Part shown: piece by piece, positions 54,290 through 63,597 of the stretch
How the letters are laid out: every line of letters starts with the position of its first letter
Position numbering within the stretch: the first letter of the stretch is position 1
Assembly (NCBI GenBank): GCA_937900285.1
Contig: CALCEM010000027.1
Location: forward strand, 1 to 64,000
Direction of reading: 5' to 3'
Source of the DNA: an uncultured Fretibacterium sp.
Lineage (GTDB): Bacteria; Synergistota; Synergistia; Synergistales; Aminobacteriaceae
Length of the DNA: 64,000 nt
Position numbers and translations under genes: made by a program
Notes under the pieces: generated by a model
What the model was told of the DNA's origin: nothing
Database searches by the model: none
The model's input: only the letters and a program-made list of their open reading frames with translations

Positions 54290-55471
54290 TTATTCTCCCT
54301 TAAAATTTAAAGCATAGTCACGATATTTCATATAAAATTCTCTTCGCTTAGAATCTAATTTACTGGCCTCAAAATTTTTTGCCCTCTTAAAATTATATTC
54401 AGCATGTTTAATTAAATCGCTGTTTATAAAATTTTTTACGACATTCACGAGGCTTTTAATATTTCCGCGCTCAAAAATTGCTGCACTCTCCAATAATTCA
54501 GGATTTCCGCCGGTGCTTGAAGCTATTGCCGGACATGCTCTGCTCATTGCTTCGATTAATGCTCGTGATAAACCTTCCTGCATACTCGGCTGTATATAAA
54601 TATCTATTTCGTCAAGCCATTTAAAAATCTCATCGTGAGTTAATTCGCCTTTAAAAATTATTTTGTCACTTAAATTATATTTTTCCGCCTGAGATCTCAA
54701 AAATAAATTATTTCCTCCGCCAACAAGCTCATATTTAATATTAATGTTAAATTCATCCCGTAAAATCTTCATGGCCTGTATAAAATAATGTTGTCCTTTA
54801 GCTTTATTATTAATTCCGCCGATCGTCCCGAATATAATATTTTTATTTTGGGGATTATTAATTTTATTTATGCGCCCGTTTAAAATATTTTCGTCCGGAT
54901 CATTTAAAATTACATCCGAAGCATAATCAGTATAACCATTTGAAGGATAAATTTTCTGTAAATATTTTTCCGTTACGTAAAATGCAAAATCCGCGTTTAA
55001 AGCCGTTTTTTTTGCCCACGCCTCCATAAAAGGAGCTAAAATTTTACCGAGCAGGCTATAATTATAATACTCATCAAATACACAGCTGAACACTTCGGAT
55101 AAATAAGGCTTTTTTAATTTTCTCGCGATGTCTGCGGCCATGAAGGCAATTAAACCGCTCCGAACGATTATTAAATTTTTATCGCGCATGTTTTCGGCCA
55201 ATAAATTTTTATATTTGTGATATGAGCTTAAAAATATTTTTGGGTTATTTAAATTAGGGAATTCTAGAATTTTTAAATTGTTTAAATTAATTTTCTCGTG
55301 ATGTAAATTTTTATAATCATCATCAATTTTATAAACTCTCGTTGCAATCGTAAGCTCATCGCAAATTTCCAAATATCTATTAAATAAATTATTCGTCATC
55401 GTCGTGCTGGAATAATTATTATTAATGTCCTTATAAATCGGCAGATAATGGCAAAAAATTCCGCGTATCAA
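54290..55471 (-). CDS. Glycosyltransferase family 4
   Basis: This 393-residue GT-B protein has an N-terminal part beginning IRGIFCHYLPIYKDINNNYSS. A donor-binding half follows with GTIGGINNKAKGQHYFIQAM, VGGGNN, and the E-x7-E region QPSMQEGLSRALIEAMSRACP. It probably adds a sugar to the undecaprenyl-linked repeat started by the adjacent sugar transferase, whose gene ends 2 nt before this one. Specificity cannot be read. Confidence 0.9.
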   Translation of the reverse strand: MIRGIFCHYLPIYKDINNNYSSTTMTNNLFNRYLEICDELTIATRVYKIDDDYKNLHHEKINLNNLKILEFPNLNNPKIFLSSYHKYKNLLAENMRDKNLIIVRSGLIAFMAADIARKLKKPYLSEVFSCVFDEYYNYSLLGKILAPFMEAWAKKTALNADFAFYVTEKYLQKIYPSNGYTDYASDVILNDPDENILNGRINKINNPQNKNIIFGTIGGINNKAKGQHYFIQAMKILRDEFNINIKYELVGGGNNLFLRSQAEKYNLSDKIIFKGELTHDEIFKWLDEIDIYIQPSMQEGLSRALIEAMSRACPAIASSTGGNPELLESAAIFERGNIKSLVNVVKNFINSDLIKHAEYNFKRAKNFEASKLDSKRREFYMKYRDYALNFKGE

Positions 55472-55473
55472 TT

Positions 55474-56064
55474 TTATTTTATGCCTCCTTCGTGTACGCC
55501 GTCATGTTTTACAACTTTTATAAACGTCCTGAATATGCAATATAAATCAAATAAAAAACTTTCACGTTTAATATATTCGCCATCGTATTTAGCTTTTATA
55601 TTAATTTCAAGTTCATCGCGTCCGTTTACTTGCGCCCAACCTGTTAAGCCTGGTTTAATATTATTTGCGTTGTATTTGTCGCGCTCTGAGATTAAATCAT
55701 CTTGATTCCATAAAGCAGGACGAGGCCCAACGATCGACATATCTCCAATTAAAATATTAAATAATTGCGGAAGTTCATCGAGTGAAAATTTTCGCATCCA
55801 TTTTCCGGATTTTAAAATATATTTTTCCGGGTTCTTTAATAAATGCGTCGGAACATCATGCGGAGTATTTAATTTCATTGAGCGGAATTTATACATATTA
55901 AAAATTTTTTTGTTTATGCCAATTCGTTTTTGCGTAAAAAATATATTGCCCCTATCCTCAAAATAAATTATTAATCCCAAAATTAACATTGGAATAAATA
56001 AAATTATCAGCGCGACCAAACTCAAAATTATATCCAGAAATCTTTTTATAAAATTTTTATACAA
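55474..56064 (-). CDS. Undecaprenyl-phosphate sugar-1-phosphate transferase (bacterial sugar transferase family)
   Basis: This 196-residue protein is a short PglC/WcaJ-type initiating enzyme: one N-terminal hydrophobic hairpin (about 10-33), then KFRSM, SLDELPQLFNILIGDMSIVGPRP and PGLTGWAQVNGRDEL, all family hallmarks. It transfers a sugar-1-phosphate to undecaprenyl phosphate, the first step of surface polysaccharide or O-antigen synthesis. It is the first gene of a three-gene minus-strand unit with two glycosyltransferases; the epimerase is convergent to them. Confidence 0.95.
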   Translation of the reverse strand: MYKNFIKRFLDIILSLVALIILFIPMLILGLIIYFEDRGNIFFTQKRIGINKKIFNMYKFRSMKLNTPHDVPTHLLKNPEKYILKSGKWMRKFSLDELPQLFNILIGDMSIVGPRPALWNQDDLISERDKYNANNIKPGLTGWAQVNGRDELEINIKAKYDGEYIKRESFLFDLYCIFRTFIKVVKHDGVHEGGIK

Positions 56065-56116
56065 GTTTATACTGCTCCTTTAAATTTTTTCAAGTTTAGC
56101 ACGCATAAATAAAAAT

Positions 56117-56160
56117 AAAAAAAATCCTCCCGGACTAAAATAATTTTAATTCAAGAGGAA
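56117..56160 (-). terminator. Terminator of the PBP1A gene
   Basis: On the minus strand TCCTCT (56159-56154) pairs with GGAGGA (56130-56125), one G-U, followed by eight T. Confidence 0.7.
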
Positions 56161-56186
56161 AATTTAATTTTTATATTTTATATTTC

Positions 56187-58658
56187 TTAATTCAATCCGT
56201 AACGCTTTAATAACTGCTGATATTTTTTGTCTACTTCTCTGGCTTCTGATTCTCTCGGCGGAGTAGGAACATTTTGAGACGGCACATTTACTTTTGGTGA
56301 TGGAACGTTTACATGATGTGCAGACGGCTGAATTTCTGGAGTTTGCGCAACTGCTTCGCCAGCCTGCTCAGATAAACTTTCGGAATATGAAGCGCTCGAC
56401 TTTGATCCCGAACTTGAACCACTTCCAGAACTTGAACCAGATGAGTTTTCTAATTTAGCGTAATAGCTCTCATCCTGATCAATTAAAAATAATCTCGGCC
56501 CCCTTGGATCATTATTCGCAGCCGTGTAACTCCCGCCATGAACAGGACATGATGTTGTCGGCGTTTTACCTTTCGGGAAATATAACGGAACTGCAGGACA
56601 ACCAGACCGCGCCAAATATCCCGATGATCTGCAAATTGAAACTTTTGTGACTTCTACATGACTGGCAGGAGCTGTGAAATTTTCCGGAGTATTTTCAATT
56701 TCAACTGCATAAGACATGAATTTTTTCCAAACCGGTGCCGCCATCGTTCCGCCGAAACCTCTGCGCCCCATTGATTTATGATCATCACGTCCAGCATACA
56801 CAACGCTCGTTAAACCCGGTACACCTCCGCAAAACCATGCGTCTATAAAATCATTTGAAGTTCCAGTTTTTCCGAACGTGTTAATTTTTGGAATTTGCGC
56901 CGGCTTTCCTGTTCCTGCTCTTACAGCGTCCTGCAACATTGAACGAATTGTATAAGCTGTTTCGGGTCTTAATCCTAAACTTGAAGCAGGCTGACGATTT
57001 TCTAAAACATGGCCGTCACGATCTTTTATTTCGCGGATCATTAATGGTATTACTCGCTGGCCTGCATTGTTGAAACAATTAAACGCGACACACATTTCAA
57101 GAGGCGTTAAACTTGCTGTGCCGAGTGCCACTGATAAATCATCAGGCAAATATTTAGTTTCAATTCCCATATTGCGCGCCATTTTTAAAATTAAATCAGT
57201 TCCGATATATGCGGCCATTCTCACGGCTACGGTGTTTAAAGAATTTACGATGGCTCGTTGTAACGTAACTTCACCGGCGTAACCTTTGCTCGAATTTTTG
57301 GGCGACCAGTCTTTACCCTTACCGCCTTTATTTTTAAAAGTTATCGGAGCATCCAAAAAATGATCGCTCGGCATAATATCTTCTTCGATTGCTGTAGCAT
57401 AAACGATCGGTTTAAAACTTGAGCCGGGCTGCCTCATCGCTTGAGTTGCTCTGTTAAATTTGCTGACGTTAAAATCTTTTCCGCCGACGAGCGCTAAAAT
57501 TTCGCCTGTTTCAGATTTCATGCATACGAGTGCGCCGCTTATTTCTTTCGGAAGCGTGTTAATTGCTTCGCGGGCTTTATCCTGTAAACGAATATCGAGC
57601 GTTGTATAAATATGCATTCCTCCGCTATAAACTTCATCTTTACCGTATTTCGGAAGCAGGTCATTAAATAATAAATGCGAAACAAAATAAGGAGCGCGAT
57701 TAAATTCTTCGACGCGGTTAACATTTTTTTGAAATTCTAATTTTTCGTTGTAAGCTGCTTGACGTTGAGAGGCTGTGATCCATCCTAAAGTTTCCATGCG
57801 GCCTAAAACGTAATTTTGTCGTGCTTTAGCGTTTGCGATGCTGCTCGATGGATTATAACGGCTTGGGTTTGCGATTAGACCGGCGATTATTGCGGATTGT
57901 GCTAAATCTAATTTGCTCGCTGATTTTCCGAAATATGTGCGCGCTGCCGTCTCAACTCCCCAAGCTCCTCGACCGAAATTTATCGTGTTCAAATATAATT
58001 CTAAAATTTTATCCTTTGAAAATAATTTTTCCATTCTCATGGCGATAATAACTTCTTTAGCTTTACGGGTTATGCTTTTTTCGTGCGATAAAAATAAATT
58101 ACGTGCTAACTGTTGAGTTATCGTGCTTGCGCCCTGAACTTTTTTGCGCTCAACAACATCGGTCCATAAAGCGCGCAAAATTGATCCTATTCTTATCCCG
58201 CCGTGTTCATAAAACGCAGAATCTTCAGCGGCCATGACAGCACGAATAAGCCAGGGAGAAACCTGATGTAATTCCAGCGGTGTACGATTTTCAATAAATA
58301 ATCTCGCTATAACTTCGCCGTTTCTATCATAAATAATTGACGGCAAAGAATTACGAGGGTTAGCGAGTTCCATCATACTGGGTAGATCTTCAGATAATTT
58401 AACAACGTACCAGGCAACTCCGGCACTAACGGCAGCGGTCGCGAGCAGAAAAATTAATAATAAAGTCATTAAAAAAATTTTCATGATCGAAATTCTTTTT
58501 TTAGGCTTTTTAACTTTCTGTTTTAATTTTTTATTTATTCGTTTAAATTTCCTTTGTCTGAATAATATTTCATCAGCATCTAAAGGTCTTTTATAATTTT
58601 CAGGATCATAATCATTATTTGGGTTAAATTTTTGAAAATAATTATTTTTTCCAGCCAT
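56187..58658 (-). CDS. Penicillin-binding protein 1A (bifunctional transglycosylase/transpeptidase)
   Basis: This 823-residue protein has a basic cytoplasmic N-terminus and one transmembrane segment (about 60-85). A GT51 glycosyltransferase domain follows with AVMAAEDSAFYEHGG, and GASTITQQLARNL. The transpeptidase domain has SSFK near 411-414, an SLN motif and KTGTS near 596. The last 150 residues include a Ser/Gly run and Pro-rich repeats (VPSPKVNVPSQNVP), likely disordered. It polymerises and cross-links peptidoglycan. A terminator follows. The gene stands alone after the C39-like gene. Confidence 0.95.
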   Translation of the reverse strand: MAGKNNYFQKFNPNNDYDPENYKRPLDADEILFRQRKFKRINKKLKQKVKKPKKRISIMKIFLMTLLLIFLLATAAVSAGVAWYVVKLSEDLPSMMELANPRNSLPSIIYDRNGEVIARLFIENRTPLELHQVSPWLIRAVMAAEDSAFYEHGGIRIGSILRALWTDVVERKKVQGASTITQQLARNLFLSHEKSITRKAKEVIIAMRMEKLFSKDKILELYLNTINFGRGAWGVETAARTYFGKSASKLDLAQSAIIAGLIANPSRYNPSSSIANAKARQNYVLGRMETLGWITASQRQAAYNEKLEFQKNVNRVEEFNRAPYFVSHLLFNDLLPKYGKDEVYSGGMHIYTTLDIRLQDKAREAINTLPKEISGALVCMKSETGEILALVGGKDFNVSKFNRATQAMRQPGSSFKPIVYATAIEEDIMPSDHFLDAPITFKNKGGKGKDWSPKNSSKGYAGEVTLQRAIVNSLNTVAVRMAAYIGTDLILKMARNMGIETKYLPDDLSVALGTASLTPLEMCVAFNCFNNAGQRVIPLMIREIKDRDGHVLENRQPASSLGLRPETAYTIRSMLQDAVRAGTGKPAQIPKINTFGKTGTSNDFIDAWFCGGVPGLTSVVYAGRDDHKSMGRRGFGGTMAAPVWKKFMSYAVEIENTPENFTAPASHVEVTKVSICRSSGYLARSGCPAVPLYFPKGKTPTTSCPVHGGSYTAANNDPRGPRLFLIDQDESYYAKLENSSGSSSGSGSSSGSKSSASYSESLSEQAGEAVAQTPEIQPSAHHVNVPSPKVNVPSQNVPTPPRESEAREVDKKYQQLLKRYGLN

Positions 58659-58684
58659 TTAAAATTATTCACACTCCTTAAATT

Positions 58685-59302
58685 TTAAATTTTATTATTA
58701 TCGCACGTGTTAAAAATTTTTATGATTCCACCTTTACGAGTTTGTCCGGAGTCCCATAATTCTTTTAAGCTCACCCATAATTCTTCGCCATAGGTGACAG
58801 TCTGTACTTTTAAATCATCGTCCAAAATTTCATAGCCGGATAAATTAAACCAATGCCATTCAAAATCCTCAAATTCCGGGTTCTCGTGGCGCAATAATAA
58901 AAATGGTACTGGTATACCTGAATTAATTTGAGAAATAATATATTTTTCAGCCAGTTTATAATTTACAGTTCCCGCCAGTCCTTGAATTTTAAGCGAAGTA
59001 TTATTTACGCTCTTAAGATAATCCGAAAAGCCGTTAATATAAATTTCAAGCAGATCGATCCCATGATAACGAGGAGTTAAAAAAGGTTTCATAACGTTCG
59101 TAAATTTTATAAAATCTTCGCGCGATAAATTATTTAAATCGAACGGATACAACTCAGGGAAATATTTTGCTAAATTTATGCATACATCACAAGCAGTAAC
59201 AGCACCGCATCCGCCTTTATTCATATCCCAATCCGGTAACCAGTCTTGATTACCACCGGGAGCATTATCGATTTTAAAATAATTCAAAACTTTTTTTTGC
59301 AT
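58685..59302 (-). CDS. C39-like cysteine peptidase-fold protein
   Basis: The start is set at the ATG at 59302, after AAGGTG; two TTG codons lie before it. The 205-residue protein has GGCGAVTACD, with Cys32 in the place of a papain-like/C39 nucleophile. A late HWFNLSGYE holds the expected histidine, then an aspartate-rich strand. There is no signal peptide and no transporter domain. Similar stand-alone proteins in anaerobes are annotated only as hypothetical. Peptidase activity is an inference from the motif order. Confidence 0.5.
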   Translation of the reverse strand: MQKKVLNYFKIDNAPGGNQDWLPDWDMNKGGCGAVTACDVCINLAKYFPELYPFDLNNLSREDFIKFTNVMKPFLTPRYHGIDLLEIYINGFSDYLKSVNNTSLKIQGLAGTVNYKLAEKYIISQINSGIPVPFLLLRHENPEFEDFEWHWFNLSGYEILDDDLKVQTVTYGEELWVSLKELWDSGQTRKGGIIKIFNTCDNNKI

Positions 59303-59493
59303 CAACAATTTTCACCTTCAACGAAATATTAATTAATTTAATTGGTTTATTTTAAATCTTGTGTTAAATTTAATCGACAATCATTAAAATTTACGTTTCA
59401 TAATCTTTTGCACATCAATAAATTAATTTACATATGCTAAAATATCCAGCGTTTTAAATTTGAACAAATAAATTTTATGAGCAGGTGAAAATT

Positions 59494-59643
59494 ATGGCCG
59501 ATATAATTGGTTTAACATGCACTCAATGCAAACGCAGAAATTACACGACTACCGTAAACAAAAAAAAGCAGTCCAAAAAACTTGAGCTTAAAAAATATTG
59601 CAAATGGTGTAAAGGTTCAACGCTCCATAAAGAAAGCAAATAA
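59494..59643 (+). CDS. rpmG: 50S ribosomal protein L33
   Basis: This 49-residue protein (ATG 59494, TAA 59641-59643) has L33 features: [19 protein letters not shown] at the start and [17 protein letters not shown] at the end, with two CxxC pairs of the zinc form. GCAGGTG lies upstream. It precedes tRNA-Trp, secE and nusG, the common order in bacteria. An extended -10 (TGCTAAAAT, 59435-59443) is a possible promoter. Confidence 0.95.
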   Translation: MADIIGLTCTQCKRRNYTTTVNKKKQSKKLELKKYCKWCKGSTLHKESK

Positions 59644-59654
59644 TTTAAAAAAAG

Positions 59655-59683
59655 TTGCATAGAATTTAAAGCTGTTGTACAAT
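59655..59683 (+). promoter_or_regulatory. Promoter of the tRNA-Trp/secE/nusG/rplKA unit
   Basis: TTGCAT (59655-59660) and TACAAT (59678-59683) are 17 nt apart, 20 nt before the tRNA. Confidence 0.75.
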
Positions 59684-59703
59684 CTCCGCGTAATTTTGGA
59701 CGC

Positions 59704-59779
59704 AGGTCCGTGGCTCAATTGGCAGAGCACTGGTCTCCAAAACCGGGGGCTGCAGGTTCGAGTCCTGCCGGGCCTGCCA
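59704..59779 (+). tRNA. tRNA-Trp (CCA)
   Basis: A 76-nt cloverleaf with encoded CCA. The acceptor arms AGGTCCG/CGGGCCT pair with one G-U, the anticodon CCA is at 59737-59739, and the T arm is GCAGGTTCGAGTCCTGC. It lies immediately before secE. Confidence 0.97.
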
Positions 59780-59805
59780 TTTTTATGATCGGGAGCAGTA
59801 TTTTA

Positions 59806-60021
59806 ATGGCAAAAACAACTGCGGGAAGTACTACAAAATTTAGTTCGTTGATGAATTTTATACGTGAAGCTCGTGCCGAATTAAAAAAAGTTACATGGCC
59901 GGGACGTAAACAAATATGGTATTGGACTTTAGTAGTTATAGTTTTTACTTTATCTGTTTCGTTATATTTGGGGCTTGTAGATTTTTTACTGGCATGGTTG
60001 TTTTCTGCGCTTTTGGGCTAA
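59806..60021 (+). CDS. secE: Preprotein translocase subunit SecE
   Basis: This 71-residue protein starts at ATG 59806, with GGGAG about 10 nt upstream. A longer open frame runs back through the tRNA and is not real. It has the SecE motif ARAELKKVTWPGRKQ and one transmembrane segment (about 42-64). SecE clamps the SecY channel. It is followed after 15 nt by nusG. Confidence 0.95.
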   Translation: MAKTTAGSTTKFSSLMNFIREARAELKKVTWPGRKQIWYWTLVVIVFTLSVSLYLGLVDFLLAWLFSALLG

Positions 60022-60036
60022 AGGGTTAAAAATATT

Positions 60037-60573
60037 ATGCCTGGCGAACGCGGATGGTATGTAGTTCAGACTTATTCAAGTTATGAGCAGCATGTTGCGG
60101 ATGATATAAGTCGCAGAATTGTCGCGATGGATATGTCTGGAAAAATTTTCGGGACAGCTATTCCTATGGAGACCCGTGTTGAGATCCGTAACGGAAAGCC
60201 TCGAACGGTTAAACGCAAATTATATCCTGGTTATGTTTTTGTTGATATGATCATGGAGGAGCAAGCTTGGTACACTGTCAGGCAGACTTCAGGCGTAACA
60301 GGTTTTATCGGAGCAGGTAACCACCCTCGCCCGTTATCTCCTGAGGAAGTCAAAAGGTTAAGGCTCGATGAAAATCCGGATGAAATTAACGAAAATGTAA
60401 AACTCGATATAGATTTAAAACCGGGTGATTTGATTCGCGTAAATATTGAAAATCTCGAAGACCGTCCAGCTTCAGTTATAAAAGTAAATCCTAAAAAAGG
60501 TACGGTTAAATTTCGTATCGAAGGTTTTAGCGGAGAAATGGAAACAGATTATAAGTCTGTCGAAAAATTATAA
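60037..60573 (+). CDS. nusG: Transcription termination/antitermination protein NusG
   Basis: This 178-residue protein has the NGN domain (GWYVVQTYSSYEQHVADDI, KLYPGYVFVDM, VTGFIGAG) and a KOW domain (KPGDLIRVN, VNPKKGTVKFRIEGF). It binds RNA polymerase, and through KOW couples to ribosome or Rho. Normal length for the family. Confidence 0.97.
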   Translation: MPGERGWYVVQTYSSYEQHVADDISRRIVAMDMSGKIFGTAIPMETRVEIRNGKPRTVKRKLYPGYVFVDMIMEEQAWYTVRQTSGVTGFIGAGNHPRPLSPEEVKRLRLDENPDEINENVKLDIDLKPGDLIRVNIENLEDRPASVIKVNPKKGTVKFRIEGFSGEMETDYKSVEKL

Positions 60574-60645
60574 ATTATAAAAAATATTTATTTGAATTAT
60601 TTAAATTATTTAAATTTGAAATTAAGCACGAAAGGAAAATTTTAA

Positions 60646-61071
60646 ATGGCTAAGAAAGTTGTGGGACAGGTAAAATTACAGCTCCCTGCAGGAAAAGCTA
60701 CACCAGCACCCCCCGTAGGCCCTGCACTCGGACAGCACGGCGTTAATATTATGGAATTTTGCAAGCAGTTTAACGCAAAAACTTCGGATCAAGCCGGTTT
60801 AATAATCCCTGCGGTTATTACTGTTTATGCTGATAGAAGTTTTACGTTTGAATTGAAGACTCCGCCGGCAGCAGTATTATTAAAAAAGGCCGTTGGAATT
60901 GAATCAGGTTCAGGCGTTCCGAATAAAACAAAAGTCGGGAAAATCGCCCGCGCTAAAGTTCGCGAAATTGCAGAATTAAAACGCAAAGATTTAAACGCTA
61001 ACGACATAGAAGCCGCCATGAGAATGATTGAAGGTACTGCTCGTTCAATGGGGCTTGAAGTAGTAAATTAA
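60646..61071 (+). CDS. rplK: 50S ribosomal protein L11
   Basis: This 141-residue protein has the two L11 domains: the N-terminal [20 protein letters not shown] with the [15 protein letters not shown] signature, and the C-terminal rRNA-binding [14 protein letters not shown]. It forms the stalk base of the GTPase centre. AAAGGAAA precedes the ATG. It lies 72 nt after nusG. Confidence 0.98.
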   Translation: MAKKVVGQVKLQLPAGKATPAPPVGPALGQHGVNIMEFCKQFNAKTSDQAGLIIPAVITVYADRSFTFELKTPPAAVLLKKAVGIESGSGVPNKTKVGKIARAKVREIAELKRKDLNANDIEAAMRMIEGTARSMGLEVVN

Positions 61072-61160
61072 TTTGTAATTTAATTTGTGGGAGAGTTTTT
61101 AATTTAATTTAATTAATTAATTAATTTATCTCGCGAATACCACTGGAGGAATTTTTAAAA

Positions 61161-61865
61161 ATGAAACATAGCAAACGTTACCGCGAAGCAGCCGAAAAAG
61201 TTGAAGCCGGAAAATTATACGGACTCCGCGAAGCAGTAGAATTATTTAAACAGGTTGCCACAGCAAAATTTAATGAGAGCATAGAAGTTCACGTAAAACT
61301 CGGAATCGATCCGAGACATGCAGACCAGCAAGTTAGAAGCACCGTTTCTCTTCCTCATGGGACTGGCGTAACAAAAAAAGTTTTGGTAATTACTCAAGGC
61401 GAAAAAATTAAAGAAGCTCAAGATGCCGGCGCTGATTTAGTTGGCGGTGAAGATATGGTTCAACAAATTCAAGGCGGGTTTATGGATTTTGATGCGGTCA
61501 TCGCTACTCCTGACATGATGAAATCTGTGGGCCGTCTCGGTAAAGTTTTAGGACCGCGCGGTTTAATGCCTAGTGCCAAAGCTGGTACAGTTACGTTTGA
61601 ACTTGAGAGCGCAGTAAAAGAAATTAAAGCCGGTCGAGTCGAGTTCAGAGCCAATAAAGCAGGAATCACTCATAATTCAGCAGGAAAAAGGGATTTTACA
61701 GCCGATCAACTTTATGAAAATGTAAAAGCTTTATTACAGGCTATTTATAAAGTGCGTCCGGCTTCGGTTAAAGGCACTTACGTCAAGAGCATAGCAATTG
61801 CTCCAACAATGGGGCCGGGAATCGCAATCGATCCAAGCCAAGTACAAAAGGAACTCGCGCTATAA
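61161..61865 (+). CDS. rplA: 50S ribosomal protein L1
   Basis: This 234-residue protein has the L1 signature region [20 protein letters not shown] and [15 protein letters not shown]1 forms the E-site stalk and in many bacteria represses its own operon. GGAGGA precedes the ATG. Confidence 0.98.
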   Translation: MKHSKRYREAAEKVEAGKLYGLREAVELFKQVATAKFNESIEVHVKLGIDPRHADQQVRSTVSLPHGTGVTKKVLVITQGEKIKEAQDAGADLVGGEDMVQQIQGGFMDFDAVIATPDMMKSVGRLGKVLGPRGLMPSAKAGTVTFELESAVKEIKAGRVEFRANKAGITHNSAGKRDFTADQLYENVKALLQAIYKVRPASVKGTYVKSIAIAPTMGPGIAIDPSQVQKELAL

Positions 61866-61892
61866 AATAATTTAATTAATTAAAATTTTAAA

Positions 61893-62036
61893 TTCCGTAG
61901 ACAACAGGAGCGTTAAAGCTTAAAAATTAATTTAAAAATAAAAAATAAAATCCTGTCGAGGAGATAAAGTGAAAAATTTTAAAAAATTCATGGCTTCTCC
62001 TTAAATGTTATAATTCGAGAGGCCGTTTTTTTTTTG
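61893..62036 (+). ncRNA. Ribosomal protein L10 leader with attenuator
   Basis: The 204-nt gap before rplJ carries the L10-leader layout. CCGTAGAC (61895) is followed by ACAGGA, whose partner TCCTGT lies at 61951, with a GAGGA kink-turn-like segment next to it. The end is a terminator: GGCTTCTC (61992-61999) pairs with GAGAGGCC (62017-62024), followed by ten T. L10(L12)4 binding is expected to favour termination, controlling rplJ and rplL. Confidence 0.8.
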
Positions 62037-62069
62037 CGTTATTTATAAACAGGAGGTGAAATAAAAAAA

Positions 62070-62612
62070 ATGCCTGCAAATATTAAATATGATTTAGTTG
62101 CCGGAATTAAAGAAAAACTCGCGAAAACTAAAGCCGTTTACGTCGGAGAATATCGCGGGATGACCGTTGCTCAGAGTACAGCACTGCGCGCAAAAGTTAG
62201 AGAGGCCGGCGGAGAATTAAAGATCGCGAAAAATACTTTATTTGAGATCGCATTAAAGGAAGCTGGATTTAACGCACTCGATGAAAAATTAATGTCAGGT
62301 CCGAATATTTTCGCACTATGTTACGATGATCCCGTAAGCGTTGCAAAAGTTTTAAAGGAATATGCTTCGGATAAAACTCAAAAGGCATTTATATTAAAAG
62401 GCGGACAGCTCGAAGGACAAAATTTAACGCTCGAACAGTTAAACGCCCTTGCAGATTTGCCGTCAAAAGATGTCATGCGCGCTCAAGTCGTCAGAACTAT
62501 TGCCGCACCGATTTCGGGTTTTGTCAATGTTTTGGCTGGAACTATACGCGGGTTCGTTACATGTTTGGATCAGATTCGCGACAAAAAGGAAAAAGAAAAT
62601 CCAGCAGCGTAA
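62070..62612 (+). CDS. rplJ: 50S ribosomal protein L10
   Basis: This 180-residue protein has the L10 N-terminal rRNA-binding domain (KAVYVGEYRGMTVAQSTALR, GGELKIAKNTLFEIAL) and the helical C-terminus that binds L7/L12 dimers. AGGAGGTG precedes the ATG. It is under control of the leader just upstream. Confidence 0.97.
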   Translation: MPANIKYDLVAGIKEKLAKTKAVYVGEYRGMTVAQSTALRAKVREAGGELKIAKNTLFEIALKEAGFNALDEKLMSGPNIFALCYDDPVSVAKVLKEYASDKTQKAFILKGGQLEGQNLTLEQLNALADLPSKDVMRAQVVRTIAAPISGFVNVLAGTIRGFVTCLDQIRDKKEKENPAA

Positions 62613-62687
62613 TTTATTTTGTAAGTAATTTGAATTTGTGAAATTAATTTTTATTTTTTATTTATTTTGTTTGGAGGAAAATTTTAA

Positions 62688-63065
62688 ATGTCAAAAGAAG
62701 AACTTATTCAAGCTATTGAATCAATGTCAGTATTAGAGCTTTCAGAATTAGTAAAGGCTCTCGAAGAAAAATTTGGTGTATCCGCTTCAGCTGCTCCCGT
62801 TGCAATGATGGCCATGCCTGGTGCTGGTGCTGCGGCTGCTCCTGCTGAAGAAAAAACAGAATTTGATGTAGTCTACAAAGCTCCCGGCGCAAATAAAATC
62901 GCAGTCATTAAAGCAGTACGCGAAATTACAAGCTTAGGACTTAAAGAAGCAAAAGAACTCGTAGACAACCCGCCGAAGAATATTAAAGAAGGCGTATCAA
63001 AAGAGGAAGCCGAAGAAATTAAAAAGAAATTGGCTGAAGCCGGTGCAGAAGTCGAAGTTAAGTAA
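62688..63065 (+). CDS. rplL: 50S ribosomal protein L7/L12
   Basis: This 125-residue protein has an N-terminal dimerisation part, an Ala/Pro/Gly hinge (about 38-57), and the globular C-terminal domain with [20 protein letters not shown] followed by KELVDNPP. It recruits translation factors. GGAGG precedes the ATG and a terminator follows. Confidence 0.98.
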   Translation: MSKEELIQAIESMSVLELSELVKALEEKFGVSASAAPVAMMAMPGAGAAAAPAEEKTEFDVVYKAPGANKIAVIKAVREITSLGLKEAKELVDNPPKNIKEGVSKEEAEEIKKKLAEAGAEVEVK

Positions 63066-63078
63066 AAAAAATGATTTA

Positions 63079-63119
63079 TTAACGGCCCTTTTTAGTAATA
63101 TAGGAGGGGTCGTTTTTTT
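63079..63119 (+). terminator. Terminator of the rplJ-rplL transcript
   Basis: AACGGCCC (63081-63088) pairs with GGGTCGTT (63107-63114), one G-U, then a T run. Confidence 0.85.
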
Positions 63120-63147
63120 ATAACTAGTAGAAGGAGAAAAATTTAAA

Positions 63148-63507
63148 ATGGCTGAGAAAAAAACTGATAAGAAAAAATTATTTATAATCGGAGTAATTTG
63201 CGCTATAATTCTTTTAAATATCGTGTGGACGGTTTTGCAAAATAAGTTTACGCAGAAATTAGATGTCGTAATCTCCAGCATGACGAAACTTGAACAGAGA
63301 GTAATGAAGCTCGAACAGGGCGGACTTCCTGATGTTGCAGATTTAAAACAGGATTTCGGAGCCTTAAAAGAGATCGCAGAACAGTACGCCGGACAGTTAA
63401 ATAATTCGATTAGTGTTGAAGAAGGAAAATTAAAGGCTCTTGAAGCAGAACTCGAAGCGCAGAAGTCACGTGTCGAAGCAATGAAAAAATTAGTTCCGGC
63501 GAAATAA
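63148..63507 (+). CDS. Membrane-anchored coiled-coil protein of unknown function
   Basis: This 119-residue protein has a lysine-rich start, one transmembrane segment (about 11-30, LFIIGVICAIILLNIVWTV) and a long coiled coil (about 34-115) with heptads such as KLEQRVMKLEQ and KLKALEAELEAQKSRVEAM. I recognise no named family; a cell-envelope spacer or adaptor role is plausible. AGAAGGAG precedes the ATG. It is bounded by terminators on both sides, so it may be a single-gene unit, possibly fed by read-through from rplL. Confidence 0.7.
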   Translation: MAEKKTDKKKLFIIGVICAIILLNIVWTVLQNKFTQKLDVVISSMTKLEQRVMKLEQGGLPDVADLKQDFGALKEIAEQYAGQLNNSISVEEGKLKALEAELEAQKSRVEAMKKLVPAK

Positions 63508-63544
63508 GATCACTTCACGAAAAGTATTTTACGCAATAATGCTT

Positions 63545-63582
63545 ATAACCCTGGCTTATAAATTGGATGCTGGGGTTTTTTA
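63545..63582 (+). terminator. Terminator after the coiled-coil gene
   Basis: AACCCTGGC (63547-63555) pairs with GCTGGGGTT (63569-63577), two G-U, followed by six T. Confidence 0.85.
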
Positions 63583-63597
63583 ATTTAAAAATTTAAT

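Noticed and set aside
59710..59805. N-terminal extension of SecE through the tRNA-Trp gene
   Set aside because: The open frame is a translation of the tRNA. The ATG at 59806 has its own ribosome site and fits SecE length.
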